From Moniliella sp. 'wahieum' (Eukaryota > Basidiomycota > Moniliellomycetes > Moniliellales > Moniliellaceae): a DNA stretch of 64,000 bases. The stretch spans positions 434,001-498,000 of the forward strand of contig RSEE01000005.1 of assembly GCA_003971905.1 (NCBI GenBank). The letters are read 5' to 3'. Numbering within the stretch: the stretch's first letter is position 1; every line of letters begins with the position of its first letter. The notes beneath the pieces were generated by a model. It did no database searches, was not told the DNA's origin, and saw only the letters and a list, made by a program, of their open reading frames with translations. The position numbers and the translations under genes are program-made. Below, piece by piece: positions 11,745 through 24,219 of this stretch.

Positions 11745-12745
11745 GGGCGATCAAGAGAGGAAGAGCGGGAGGATTTTTGTAGGCTGTGCCTGCTCTCTTC
11801 CCTGTCCGTCGCTAGAGAATTCCATGCTGTCGCGGCATCTTTGGGTGCTCCCTGTCCCTGGATATGAGATAGGCCGTAGATTGTGCCCTACTCTCCCTAG
11901 TGCATCCTACCTCCTCTAACACGCGCGTCGTCCTGCCCTCTTTGACACTCTGTCGACGGTCAATGCCGTGCTATCCACCGTCGGAGCCAGCAAGCCCCCC
12001 CTCATCTACTGGCGCCCTTTCCAACCCTGCCTGCCCCAAGAGCGCACATCTTCCTCCTTTCGCCTCGCGACAACGTCCCACGTGCACCGCTTACACCTTG
12101 AGTCCCGAGTCGTATCCGAGCTCTTGGCTGTCCCATCCGGGCAACCCCCGCATTCTCTCTTACTTCTCGACGCGAGGGGGTGGAAGGGTGCGCGACCGCC
12201 ACGCCCCCGGCCGGGTAGGCCCCAGCTTCGCCCTCTCCTGCACCACAGCACGACCCTCGATCTGGACCCATCCCGTAAGCCAAGCGGCTCGCATGCCCAG
12301 CGGATCGCATGCCCAACGGATTGCCTCCCCCCAAAAACGACCACCTAGTCACTCATGTAACTTCCAGCCGCCCTTTTGCGCATGCGCCTTCCCCCCTACA
12401 CCCACCGTTCGTGGCGCTGACCTCAACGGGGACGAGCCAGCACCCACGCACCCACGTACCACGCCGGAACCTACTTCCGCACCCCATTCATCCGTAGGGC
12501 AGGACGGACGAGCGAGCACGGAGAGCGGACCAGTCACGAACCATACACCATAACCCAGAACCCAGAATCCTTGCCGCTTCCCGCACCACGTCCGCGCCAC
12601 CGCACTCGCACCCGGCCAGACCACGCACGTGGCTTGCTGGCTTACGGGGCGCATGCGGCGCGTACCGGGTGATCGTCGTGCCGGGAGGGGGGCGGAGCGC
12701 GGACTGGGCGCGCCCAGGTCAGCGCGCGGCACTGGCGGTGTGCGT

Positions 12746-12777
12746 GTGGTAAGTGGTAAGTGGTAAGTGGTAAGTGG
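12746..12777. repeat. GTGGTAA tandem repeat
   Basis: Four full copies plus a partial copy of the 7-mer GTGGTAA; each junction creates GTAAGT, the consensus 5' splice site. Confidence 0.9.
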
Positions 12778-13430
12778 AGACTGCCCCCATCGGGACGCGC
12801 GGGGAGAGCTGAGGGGATGCACGCGTTCGGCACGTTCGACGTTCGACGTGCCTGGTAAGAACCAACGCGGGGCACGCGTGGGCTCGCAGCGCACGCGGCC
12901 GGGGCGCGCAACTTGCGCAGATACGCATGTCGAGCCGGCTGAGCGAGCCAGGGTAACCGCCCACGAGGCTAGAACGGAGGGGGGCTGACGCGGTGATGCG
13001 CTGACATGCTGACAGACGCATCTTCCCGACAATGGGTGCGAGTGCGGCTGCAACCGGACTACGGCAGGCTGAGACGCGCTCAGTACAGTAATCGTCTGTC
13101 TGGCCTGTACAGGGGGGAAGCAATTTGCCTTGTGCCCTTAGCTCGTTGCACTATGCACGTGACGCTGGGGCAGGCAGGGGCAAGGCCTACGAACTGGGCT
13201 TGGGCTACGAGCGGCGCGGATGGGCGACTGGGACGCGAAAGGGGAGGATTGGGAGGGAGGAGCAGAGCAAAAAAACCGATATGATGGCAAGCACGAAACG
13301 AGACCACAACAAGGGTATGGGCGTAGTGGGAGGAAGAGGGAGGGAAAGCGGGAGAGAGAGGGTAGGGGGAGAGAGAGTATTAGAGCGATACGCTAGGACT
13401 GTGGGCCCGAGAGGGGGTAACGAGAGGGAC

Positions 13431-13461
13431 AGTGGGGATAGTGGGATAGTGGGATAGTGGG
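13431..13461. repeat. GTGGGATA tandem repeat
   Basis: Three to four 8-bp units inside a purine-rich tract. Confidence 0.8.
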
Positions 13462-13694
13462 AGTGACGAGAGGGGGGGCAATAACGGAACTAGGTGTGTG
13501 GGCGGGAGCAGAGAGAGTGGTAAGAGGGCGAGAGAGGGCAAGACTGAAAGGGCAAAAGAGGGGGGAGGGAGGGGAGGAAGCCAAGTTCCCGGGAAAAGAC
13601 GGGGACCAGCGCAAGCCCCAGCAAGCCACCCCGAGCCGAAAGCCAAGCCCAGGGGAGAGGGCGCTACGATGCGGTAGTAGTACGGTACGGTGCG

Positions 13695-16600
13695 CTACGC
13701 GCCCTGCATCTTGCGCAAGAAGGTCTGTGCGGTCGTCGTCTTAGGTTCGAGCAACAAGGACGTTTGCCAAGCCACTTCCTCGTCCAACACGGGCACGTCG
13801 AGGAGCAAGTGGGTCAGTTCGCGTACCGGTTCGAGCGGCGGGGCCGAGGCGCCAGCACGCTGCGAGCGCGACAGCGTCCCAATCGCATCGTGCAACAAGG
13901 AAAATTTGCGCCAGTGCACCGCGCCGTCCGACGCGCGACGCGAAACGTTGCCGTCAGCCGTGGAGAGCACGTCGTGTAGGTGCACGCCGATAAACGGGAT
14001 GATGCGGCCCGAGGAGTTTTCCAATGCGAGACGGTACGCTGCCCAGGCGCGATCGGGCCGCATGAGCCGCGCGAGCGACAGGTAGCGTTTGTGCAGATCC
14101 TTATTTTCCATCAGCTGGGCGCGCGTGTGCCGCAGGCGGTGGATCGAGGTGGAACTCAAGCCGGCCAAGACGGCTTGGAGGGTATTGTAATTGTTGCTCA
14201 TTCGCAAGCGGACCGCGACGCGGATCAGTTTTCCATCATGCGCACCCGCGACTTGAGCTTGGTCTGCACCACAATCAAGCTCACCACCAACGCCGACACA
14301 TAGTTAAAGTGGTCAATGCTCTGTGCGACCCGGCCATGCGGCACACGCTCCCGTGGCTTGACCAGCGCATGGCGCAACCAATCCCGCGGCCCAATCACAC
14401 GGAACAAGTCCCACTCAATCCGCGTCAGCTCCAACGCAATCGCGCCCTCGTCCGCTCCCAGCAGCGCATTCGATACGTCCCGCATGGTCATCTTGGGCTC
14501 CTTGCCCGCCCCCGCTGTTCCCGTTGCAGAAGGCACGGCGGGCAGGGCGGGCGCAGGCGCAGACGCAGACGCAGACGAAAGGGGAGACGCAGCGACCGCG
14601 GCCGTAGCTGAAGTGGCCGTCGTCGACCCCGACCCGGTACTGCGCCAGCCACCCGAGGTAGAGGAGGACACAGTAGCAGACCGAGGATGGTCGGGGGGCC
14701 GAAGCGTGTCGGACGGTTCGGTCAACTCTTCCTGTTGTTCCGCCTCCCGCTCCCGCTCCCGTTCCCGTTCCCGTTCCCGTTCTCGCTCGGGCAGCGCACC
14801 AGGCTCAGTCTCCGCTTTCCTGTCCGACGACGACGCGTCCCGCGTGCCTGCATCAGAGGGCACGGCGGTATCAGCACTGTCACTGGTCGACGAAGCCGAC
14901 GGCGCGAGGGAGACACTCGTACCACTCCCAATGGCAGTACCAATGCCCGTGGCCCGCAGCGGATGGAGAAGCAGCAGCAGCAACGGGAACCGTAGCAGGA
15001 GCGGTAGCGGCATCCGGAGCCGGAGCTGGCGCGGAGTTCGACGCTGCGCCCTCGGATAGGCGCGTCGCACTCGGACCCGAGGCTTGCGTGTCGTGCGAGC
15101 CAGCACTGTGATCCGCTGGACAGTGTGCACTGAGGCGCTCCGTGGTCGGGCAGATTGGGCGTGCGCAGTGGTGGTTGAGGCAGAGGTGAGGCCCGTCGAC
15201 CCACTGACGGAGGGGTGACGAGCGCGCGCACTGGACCACGCGGCGGGAGGGGGCGAGGTGGTGGGCGTATGTGGCGAAGCGGGCAACGGCGAAGTGAAGG
15301 CGAGGGTGAAGCGGCCGCTCCTGCGCTGGGAACCGAACCAGGTCCTGAACCAGGCCCTGAACCAGGTCCTGCACCGGGGTTCGGGCGAGCATAGACAAGC
15401 CCGAGGGCGACAGCGCTTCCAAGGCGGCCCGAGCGGTTTCTGCGCCGTGCGCCTGGGCAGCAACAATACTTTGACGGTAGGCGTCGTGGCGTGCAGTGCC
15501 CGAGGGCGAAGGGTGGGTGGGGGAGGCATCGATGGACCACATGACATCCAAGTCAATGGATGTGGCGCACAGGGCCAAGTGTGGCTCCAACGCTGGCAAC
15601 AGGGGGGCGGTACAAGGATGTTGGGCCAAGCGCGTGGCAAACGTTTGGAGCGTCGGCTGCATCCCGGGCGCGCTCAGGTCGCCGGGGTACTCACGTACCC
15701 AATCGTGAAACACATGGACGAGACGCACAAGCGCATGCCGGATCAGGACCGGGTCCATATCGCGCACCTCGGCCAGCGCGTCAAACCGTTCCATAAATTG
15801 GTCCAGCACATCTTCCGGGTGGGCAAAGCCTCGGAAAAACACCGTGACAGCCGCCAAGAACTCTGGATCGCTCAACGCCACGACCGAAAAGAAGAAACGG
15901 TCAAACAGGTCGGCTATAGGCACATAGACGGGCTCCTTGGCGCGCCCCTTCTTAAACACAGCCAGAGGGAAGTGGCCACCGGCCGTGACCGCCGGGCTGG
16001 AAAGCGAGGAGAGCACACCCAGTACGGAGCATCATCGTGCGGTTCATGCTCGGCAATCGAAACTGAGCCCCGTGTCGCGCTTGGAACGAAGAAAGAGCGT
16101 CTGCACCGCTTCGGCCGACGGCGCATCGGGCGACTCGGCGCCATCCACTCCTCCTCCCCTCTTCCCTCGGACGCAGTGTCGATCCGTCGGGCAACAACGA
16201 GCTGGCACCGGACCGAGCACGATGACGACTGGTGGCCCATGGCTTGGCCTCCTCGTCGCTCCCGTTGCTCAGCTCCTCCTCCTCCGACTCGTCCCGCTCC
16301 ATGACCGACATGGACGCCAAAAAGTCCGAGATGCTCAACGCTTCCGGCCCCGGGCCCAAGGAGATCCCGTCCCGCACCTCCTCCTGACTCGGCGACGGCG
16401 AGTAAAGCGAGCCGACTCCCAACGGATGCGTGGATGGCGTGGACAGAGGAGGACGGTGACGCTGGGATGTGTAGCCAAGCGCCTCGTCGGCACGAGACAC
16501 ACGCGCCTTGCCCATCTCGCGCAACAAGTGCTGGAAACAATCTCGTACCCGTTTCTTGCCTTCCTCCGACTCGCCACTGCCTTCGGCCAGGCTGACCCCA

Positions 16601-18873
16601 AACTTGCTCGCTAGTTCCGACACGAGGAACGGATCGATCGCCTTGAAGGGGGATTCCGACTTGCATGCCAAGACGGTAGCAATATGGTACTTGCGGAAGA
16701 ATTCTGTCATTCGAAAAAAGGGCAAGGCCCCAAAAAGAGACAGAAAACAGAAGTGTAGATGGGTGTTAGTGTATGTGGGGTGGCGACGCAGGACGGAAAG
16801 CGGTACAAGAGAGAAACCCTCTGAACGAACATGGAGGAACACGTACCTAGCAACTCGGGTACCCCCTTGAGGGAGGGCAAGTGACTAGCGTCGTAACAAA
16901 TCACCGCACCTTCAATCCGGCCCAGATCGTCGGGCCAGTGCAACTCGCGCCCCGTCGGACCAACAAAGACGGACGCATCCATCTCCAGCACCCGCACCTG
17001 CTCCACCTCTTGGTCCAACATGCAACGCATCGCATACGCCGACACCTTGTCCTTTACCAGTGTCGATTTCGACAGACCAAATTCTCGCAGCCCCTTGCGG
17101 ATCACAGTCGACTTGCCCACGCCCCGTTGGCCGACGACTATCAAGCCGGCATGCAGCACACCATCGTCACCGGCGCTTGTGCCGGTGCTGGGGCTTGTGC
17201 TTGCGCCCAAGCTGCCTGCCAAGCCGGGCGTGGCCTCGGGCGGATCGGGAGCGACCCAGGTGGGACCGTCGGGCGCGTCGCCCGGTACGGGGTAGGGTGG
17301 GGGGACAACGTTTCGCTCGAAGCAGGAGCGACCGAGGAAGGACCGACCACCAACGCACTAGCGCGCGCAGCTTTGATCCGACGGGCAAAGTTGGAGCCCT
17401 GGCCGGCGGCCGGAGCGAGCGCAGATAGAGCTGGGCTGGGCAGGGAGCTGACCGACGTGGTAGACAACGGTTCCTCCGTCTCCTCCCGTCCCACGTCTTG
17501 CCCTCGGTCGGTCTCCGCCTCGGGCGAGGGTACATTCATAATCCCAGCCATGGTACTTGGAGGGCCAAGGAGTGTGGTCGTGTCCGAGCCAACGCTACCG
17601 CCGATCGAGGCGCCCGGGGTGTGGCCCAAGCTAGCCTCCCGGCTGCGGAGGGGAAGGCCACCTCGGCGTTCGGGTTCGGTGGTAGGGGAGGTGACAAACG
17701 GGTCCGAGGCGGGAGAGTAGAGGAAATCATGCACATTGCCCCCCAGCGGTTTGAGTGCTGGCACGGCCGGCTGCGAGACCACCGGAGCCGGAGCGGGCAG
17801 GGCAGACGGGTCGGACGAAGCACGGCGAACGCGGTCGCGGTATTGGGCGGCAGACTCGGAGCGGATGGGGTCCGGGTACAAGGGAAGCGTGCGGGATGCC
17901 TGCTGTAGGCGCCACCTCGAGGCTGCCGCGCGGGGTGTGTCTTCATCGGCGCTGTCCTCCTCTTGCGCGGGGGGCTGTGTTGCATCGTTGTGCCTGGTCA
18001 CTCCCACTCCGACTGCGGCCGCGGCCGAAGCCGCGTCGTCCTCGTCGGTGGGCTGCTCGGGTTTGGTCTTGTCTTGACCATTTTGGGGGCCACGGGTAGC
18101 GGCCTGACCGTCCGCGTCCTGGCCCTGTTCCCGGTCCTGGTCTTCTTCTTCCGCATCGTGAATGGGAGGGGGGCGCGCACTGGACGGAGGATGAGTGGGG
18201 GCGCTATCTGGGGCGGGGAAGGGAGATGGGAGCGGACGGAGGAGCGGTGGGCGCGTGAGGCGGCGTCGGCCGGGTGGCGGAGCCTCGAGTGCGACGATTG
18301 CGGCTGCGGGGGAGGGGGGTGGCTGTGCGGCGGCGGGGGCGGAGTTGGAGACGGAGGCCGAGGCCGAGACACGGGGCGGGAGGGAGCGCCAGCGCGAGGT
18401 CAAGCCCGGGCGGGCAGAGGCGTCGGGGAGCTCGGGGAGGGGAGGGCGGGGGCGGGCGGGGAGGCAGCGCGGTTGAAGATGGCGTCGGCTGCATCGCCGG
18501 CGGGCAGGGGGGGCATGGTGGGGCGGAGGGGCGGTTCTTCTTGGTCAGGGCGGAGGTGCCGCGGCGGATCCAGTCAAAGTCGCGCCAGGAGGCCGTGGAG
18601 CGGCGAACGGAGGGGGAGGGGGCGACGGGGGCGGGTGGGAGCGGGGGCGGGGCGGAGGTGGGAGCGGGGCCGGAAGCAGAGGCGGAGGCAGAGACAGAGG
18701 CGGGGGCGGGTATGGGCATGGAGAGGGGCATGGCATGGACATGGCGGGGGCGGAGGAGGCGGAGGCTGAGGCAGAGCAGAGGCAGAGGCAGAGGCAGGCT
18801 CGGCAGAAGAGAGATCGCGGTCAGGGCTGAAGAGGAGCTGGCCGCCGCTGCGGAGAGCGTGCTTGAGGGACAT
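13695..18873 (-). CDS. Ras guanine-nucleotide exchange factor with a P-loop GTPase-like domain
   Basis: The protein should activate Ras by GDP/GTP exchange. From the ATG at 18873 (MSLKHALRSGGQLLFSPDRD) come some 500 residues rich in Pro, Ala and Ser. Then follows a Ras-like fold: Walker A GQRGVGKST (about 17120), VRVLEMDASVFVG, AVICYDAS and, after an intron at 16846..16704, YHIATVLACKSE in the position of the NKxD guanine loop. A RasGEF N-terminal module follows (VPIADLFDRFFF ... VFHDWVREYPGDL, about 15930-15670). After a disordered linker with RE and VQDL repeats comes the catalytic CDC25 domain: ALELTRIEWDLFRVIGPRDW, HFNYVSALVVSLI, RMRPDRAWAAYR-like helix and GRIIPFIGVHLHDV. Several single-base frame changes interrupt it (for example near 17260, 16020 and 14215). 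Size is about 1,670 residues. The exchange domain is certain; the GTPase-like domain lacks a normal NKxD and may not bind GTP. Confidence 0.87.
14743..14790. repeat. Coding microsatellite (Arg-Glu repeat)
   Basis: CCCGTT/CCCGCT hexamers that encode an alternating Arg-Glu run inside the RasGEF linker. Confidence 0.85.
15331..15377. repeat. 12-bp coding repeat (VQDL/VQGL)
   Basis: GAACCAGGTCCT-type units, about three and a half copies, encoding VQDLVQGLVQDL just before the RasGEF linker. Confidence 0.8.
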
Positions 18874-19348
18874 GCGTCCAGAGCACGCTCGCTTCCAGGT
18901 GGCGGACGAACAACACAAGCAGCGTGCGCTTCCCGCTCCTGCCGCCCTGGCCTCCTGCCGCCCTGGCCTCGGCCTCCCCACGGATGCCGATCGGAATCAG
19001 CGCATGCATCCATCATGCATCCGCCTCCCTGCATCCATCCTTGCGTCCACGCAGCGCTGAGATCCCAACCCTACCACCGCCCCCCACATACGCGCCTATG
19101 TACTCGCTGCGCGCCGCCGCTCGCTCCGTCCCCTGTCCTGCCCACCCCTCTGGCCTGGCCCTTTGTCGTCGCTGCTGCCGCGCCCCGTCAGCATCAGCAA
19201 ACGCCGCGTCAGCACGTCAGCCCGCATCATATTCAGTACGCCACCACGTCAGCACTCCCCGCCGCCACACCGCCCCCACGCCAGCCCACAGCCCACACAG
19301 CCACCCCGCTGCCTCATCCGCAAGTCAGCGTCCCAGCCATCCTCCCTC

Positions 19349-19401
19349 CCGCATCCCGCCCCACGCATCCCGCCCACGCATCCCGCCCCACGCATCCCAG
19401 C
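19349..19401. repeat. 14-bp minisatellite
   Basis: About three and a half copies of CGCATCCCGCCCCA with a one-base length difference between copies. Confidence 0.8.
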
Positions 19402-19563
19402 CCCATCAAACGTTCAACCACTCCGTCCCCGACCAGCCCCACCCGCTCAGCGTAAGCAGCCACCCTCAGGCCTCGCATCACAGTGACCACCTTGAGTCGT
19501 TTTTTACGCGTTTGCTACTGGCTACCTGCGGGCTACGCGGCGCATACAGGGACCACACCAAGT

Positions 19564-19600
19564 GTGACATGTGACATGTGACACGTGACACGTGACACGT
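19564..19600. repeat. GTGACAY heptamer array with E-boxes
   Basis: Five perfect 7-bp units: two GTGACAT then three GTGACAC. The junctions make CACGTG palindromes, the binding site of bHLH factors such as Cbf1 and Pho4. It lies about 0.7 kb upstream of the RasGEF start. Confidence 0.85.
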
Positions 19601-20019
19601 TATGACGAGCAAGAGAAATCTTTAATCATTAATCACCCCATCCCCAATCCCTTCGCCCCGCCCCCAACACCGCGTGGCGACAGTGTGGCGACAGAGCAGA
19701 GCAGCGCAGAAGAGCGCTCGGGTGGGCCACCGCCTCCTACCGCGCCCCCGTGCCTCCGCCCCAGCACAGCCTTGCTACGCTCACCCATCGGCGAACGGCC
19801 GTGACGACGCGTGACGCGTGATCTGGGATGCAACAGAGTGATGCATGATGATACGTTGATCTAGCAGATGCTGATAAGAGGCGGTGATATCACTGGTCAA
19901 CGTTGGACGCTAGCAGCGCCAGGGGGGTGCACGGCGGCACGTGACGGTGCCAATTGAACCTTGACGCTGGATATGCATGGCCTGCCTGCACGGCGCCAGC
20001 CACGCCCGGCTGCGACTCG

Positions 20020-21085
20020 ATCTGCTCTTGCCCGCTTCTTGCCCACTTGCCCCGCTTTGTTGATCCGCGTTGCGTACTGCGTGCCCCTCCCGCCCCACCA
20101 TCCACCATGCAACGATGCGCCGTCCCCCACCCGCCCATTGTGTCGCCTCCCGCGTTGGCCATCCACAGCAGAGCCCCCAACCCATGTTGTCGGCCTCCGT
20201 GGATCTACCAACCCACCCTAACACGGCCGGTCCACGTTGAAATTCACGTGTGAACAACATGTGATCGTATATGTGAACCCTCTCTCCTCCGCTTTTCCTC
20301 CTCTCCATCTCCCCCTTCTCCTGCTCTCGACGTTGCTGTTCATACGTTAAGGGACGCTCTGTATAATTCCCGCCACAGGTCCCACCGCCCCCTCCTGTGA
20401 CGTGGCGACCGCCCCACTCCGAACCTGTAATGTGCGCAGCCCTCGACCAAAACGTAGCGTTCAACTTGAACATTCAACGTTGTCAACTACGTTCATCAAC
20501 ACGTTCAACACCAACAGTCCCTGTGGCCTCAGGGCGTTCCCAATAAGGCTGCTCAAGCGCTCAAACGTACTCAACCTCAACGCCGTTGCCTCAGGCCCCC
20601 AGGCCTCGGCCTCCACGTTCAACGTGTTCACCCTGGCACACAATTATGTAGTAATCAGTCTGAGTACTCAACCTCCTCAGGCAGGGCTCAATCATGAGGT
20701 GCATGAGGCCGCGGCCTGAATGTTCAAGCACCGGTCGCCATGGTACTCACGGTTTACATGTTACACCTTCATTGTACGTCACGCGTTACCGCATCACCCG
20801 TCATGTGCGCTGCTCCAGTCGATCGAGCGTCAATGATGCAGGACGCATGACGCTGAACAGCTTGAGCGCAGCGTACTTTAAGCTCGTCGGCCAAGAACAG
20901 AGCCTGAGCACCTGAGCAGGTCTGGGCCTGCGCTGAGCCTCAGCGCTGAGCCCGGCGGAAGTTAGATATGCAACAGTGCGGTTCCGAAGAGGGTTATGAG
21001 GCCTGGTCACAGGTCACGCGTCACGCGTCACCGATGACATCTTCTCACCTCCCCTACCCGATCCCGGTGGGTCGGGCAGGTCATA
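20020..21085. repeat. Diverged direct repeat, copy A
   Basis: This block is collinear with 24220-24950. Shared landmarks in the same order are ATCTGCTCTTGC (20020), TTGCC..ACTTGC..C..C (20039), CCTCCTGT..ACG..GCGACCGCCCC (20390), CAATGATGC (20831), GGTTATGAGGCCT (20992) and GTGGG..CGG.AGGTCA (21067). The copies are strongly diverged, so the element is old. Family unknown: it could be a terminal repeat of an old element or a dispersed repeat. Confidence 0.5.
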
Positions 21086-24000
21086 TTCGGCTCGATACAC
21101 GATCCGCCCTCCGTCTCTGCCTCGCCCAGCAGCTGTTCTCCACTCGCGATGCCGCCCTCGCGTGCCGCACGTTCCATTCGGTATGTCCTCTTTGATATCC
21201 CTCGAAGCTTGATTTGACACTCGTGCTCATATCTTCTACTTCCAGAACCATCATCCTTCTTCCCTGAGGCGCCTGATAATCGATCGCCGCACCTGTTTGC
21301 TCTGCCCGCGCTCACCACCCAGCTTCCCGTCCTCCGATCCACCGCTCTAACGCCCCTTCAGGCCTCACTAGTCACAGGACCCGCCCCCCACCCCCCGTAC
21401 GTCCCATTCATACAGCCAAATGTGTTGCGGCGTCCTGAGTATGCCGTCCGACAGCCGCCGTCTCACCGCGTTCGTTACCACTAATATGACTTTTATGGAA
21501 CAGCCTTGACTATAATAGTTGGCCAAAAACCATCCCCAAACAGCTTGCCCTGGGGCCCTCCCTCTGCCCGTGTTCCCACGCCTCTGATCTGTGCTTCTCC
21601 TTGCATCTATTATCTTTCCCTTTCAGAGCGATTGTGTATAATCCTCCCCTACAGTACCGCTCAAGCCGATTCTGAGCTTGAGGCTTGCCATATTACCTCC
21701 GTAATACCCACCTATACAGGACCGGCACATGGCCTCCGCGGCAAGTGGAGAGGTCGATGAGTCACGCTCGATGGTTGCTCCAACGCACTCCATATGCAGC
21801 TATTGGGTACATTGGTGTAATGTATGCACTCTCCGCTATACTCCCCCGTCTAAGTCTGCTTGGCAGTCAAATTCCTTCTTCCAAGCGACCAACTTTCTCA
21901 TGCCCCGTCCGCCCTATCTCTCCACCGTTACGACTGTCAAGTACGAAATGCTCTCCAGTGTAGCCTCCCGACAACCTGGTCCTCGGGAACATGCCATAGC
22001 CATGCTTTCCCGCTGTGCGGATTATGAACTGGTCCTCTGTAACGCTGAGTACGGGAGTACGGTGGACCGTACGGTGGCAGTGGGGCGATGGGACGGTGGA
22101 CTATGTGGGCTGTAGTGGGTATACAGTGACGATGGCGGAGAAAGGTGGACGTAGTCCTTCGCCGTTTCTATGAGGCCAGGCTAGGGCCAAGCCCATGGTG
22201 CATACGATGCAGACCGACGAGAACCAAACCAGCATCACATCGACGGTAAGTTGACCGGGCCGCAGACCTAGTGCCCTACTCCTGTGTATGATAGAGAGCT
22301 CATATGCTCATATGCGACCATCGCCGGTCGCGGAGGATATCCGCAGCATGGATAAGTTGCCTGCTGACTCTCTCCTCACGAGTCTAACAGAGGACTAACG
22401 TGAGTTTGGACGAGACATCTACCACATGCGGGGATCTGTTCCGGAAATCGACAATCACGGACCGCCCCTACAGTAACACGGCGCAGCCCCCGCCCCATAG
22501 AAAAGGGCACGGCAGCATCCGCCACCTGGAAGGTTCCCACTCTCTTATCAGCAGCCTCTGCCAACGCAAACGAAGAGTACATCGGCACGAACAGTACACC
22601 ACAGCACCGGGGGACGCATTATTCTCTTCCTTCCGTCTCCATATATGGGCGCTATAATATCTGTAAACGCACACGCGAGAGTGCATCAGCAGGTGTACTG
22701 GTGTAACATGTATGAGCTCATAGAAGAGAGCCAAGTATCAGAAGCCAGTGTGGTTCCTCCTGCATCCAACCGTGCGCAGCCTTTGTTGCAAGCACACAAC
22801 CACCTCTTCCACCACCTCCGCCTCCCGCTATACCAGAAAATTACCGTCTCATGATGTATGACCCCTAGCGGCCTGTCTGTCACGCCCAACTCTAGCGACT
22901 TCGTTCACCAGTGTCGACCATGGAATCTGCACAATCACTCTCATGCTGGGGCGCCTTGCTCGTCACTCAGCCAGACGTGCTCTTAGGAAGCCATATCAGC
23001 CTTGCTGAGAGGCACAGAGGTAAAACAAAAACAAGAATTGTGCTTGCTGAGGGTGCAACAGGCGTCCGCTATCCTGTCAAACCCAACCGACAAAGACGAG
23101 ATCTCCAAAGTTCGATTGAAGTTGAAGGTAGTACATCACATTGACTCCCTTGTGATGCACGTCGTCAAATGCCCCTTTAGGACCTTCTTCAGGCTTGAGC
23201 CCAACGGACACTGGTGCTCTCGATGGAAATCGCAAGTGCCTCACCTCTCCCGCATGAGAGTTCGAAAATTGGTAGGTTCCTCAACCTCCTCAAACCCATA
23301 TATTTGACCGTCACAACCCCTACCAGCCACTCATATCCTGATGGCAGGTTCAACTATCTGCTTGTATACTGGCTTTGATAACCCGAATGGGGGTGGGGAC
23401 CAGCCCACGTACTCCCCCCACTGCTCCAACTGCCGCGACCACTCCTTCTTCACGACTGGCCTCAACTTGGTCCACGGGTTTGACATCACCCGGCTGCGCA
23501 CCCTCAGCGACGCGCTGCCTTTAAAGCAAGCCTGCTGACGGATCAGGAAGCTTACGGTGTCAGGATGGCAGAGTGTCTCGCTTGGACCGACTTCTTTTCG
23601 CCAAGCTTGGAGCGCGGACGACTTGTAAATGTAAGTGTGGGCTCCGGTTTGCATTTGGCTGGGGTCGGTGTTGTGTCTTTGTTTCGTCCTTGTTTGGTCG
23701 GCTTGGATCAATTGAGATTGGTTTCCTCCAGCATGCCATCGGAACACATAGGGGGTATCTATAGCAAGCAAAAGATACACCAAGCCAGGGCAGATAGTAT
23801 GATCCTCGTTGTCTTCATAGCCATTTCTGGCTCGGAGAAGTCCGTCGGTCGGTGGTTTTGCTCTCATTCCACGGAGCGTATAACAGTAGTGGGCCTCAGC
23901 GGGGTGCAGGAGATGTGGATGGGAGATACAACGATGAAGCGTGGGGATGCCACGGTCACAAGGCTGTGCTGGCCGACGGCGATATTAGGATACAGATTGG

Positions 24001-24219
24001 TTGTGGATGTGCTCCCTGAGGCCAAAATGAGTATGACATGGACATGCATGAGGGTAACTTATGGACAGAGGTGCTGTATAGTATAGAAATGTACCTTGCC
24101 TGTTATTTGCGTTGGGAACAGGTATCCGTACTAACAAACCTCCAGGATTCCGAGAAGATGCGTCCTGAAAATTGAATACACATGATCGCAGGCCACTCCG
24201 TCAGCCACCATCAGGCTGA
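21086..24219. other. Gene-poor lower-GC segment between the two repeats
   Basis: Base composition is visibly less GC-rich than the rest of the window. No recognisable host gene or transposon domain was found. A GC-richer island at about 23390-23540 is open on both strands (plus: DHSFFTTGLNLVHGFDITR; minus: PWTKLRPVVKKEWSRQLEQW), and neither product is recognised. Another open stretch at 23000-23300 (plus) reads KQKQELCLLRVQQASAILS. These could be remains of an old element or of a lost gene. Confidence 0.4.

Larger units (their letters stand above)
11745..13694. other. Intergenic region between convergent Rdx and RasGEF genes
   Basis: Nearly 2 kb without a supportable gene. It contains a GTGGTAA tandem repeat, a long purine-rich tract (13320-13570) with a GTGGGATA repeat, and C-rich stretches with spurious open frames. 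Confidence 0.55.
18874..20019. other. RasGEF upstream region
   Basis: C-rich DNA with no supportable gene. It holds a CGCATCCCGCCCCA minisatellite and a GTGACAC tandem array containing CACGTG sites. It probably includes the RasGEF promoter and 5' UTR. Confidence 0.55.

Noticed and set aside
11900-12553. 217-codon open frame on the plus strand
   Set aside because: Ser/Pro/Thr-rich throughout, overlapping equally long frames on both strands, with no conserved block.
13320-13570. Purine-rich tract as a CRISPR-like or satellite array
   Set aside because: The units are short and irregular, with no spacer-repeat structure; it is simple low-complexity DNA.
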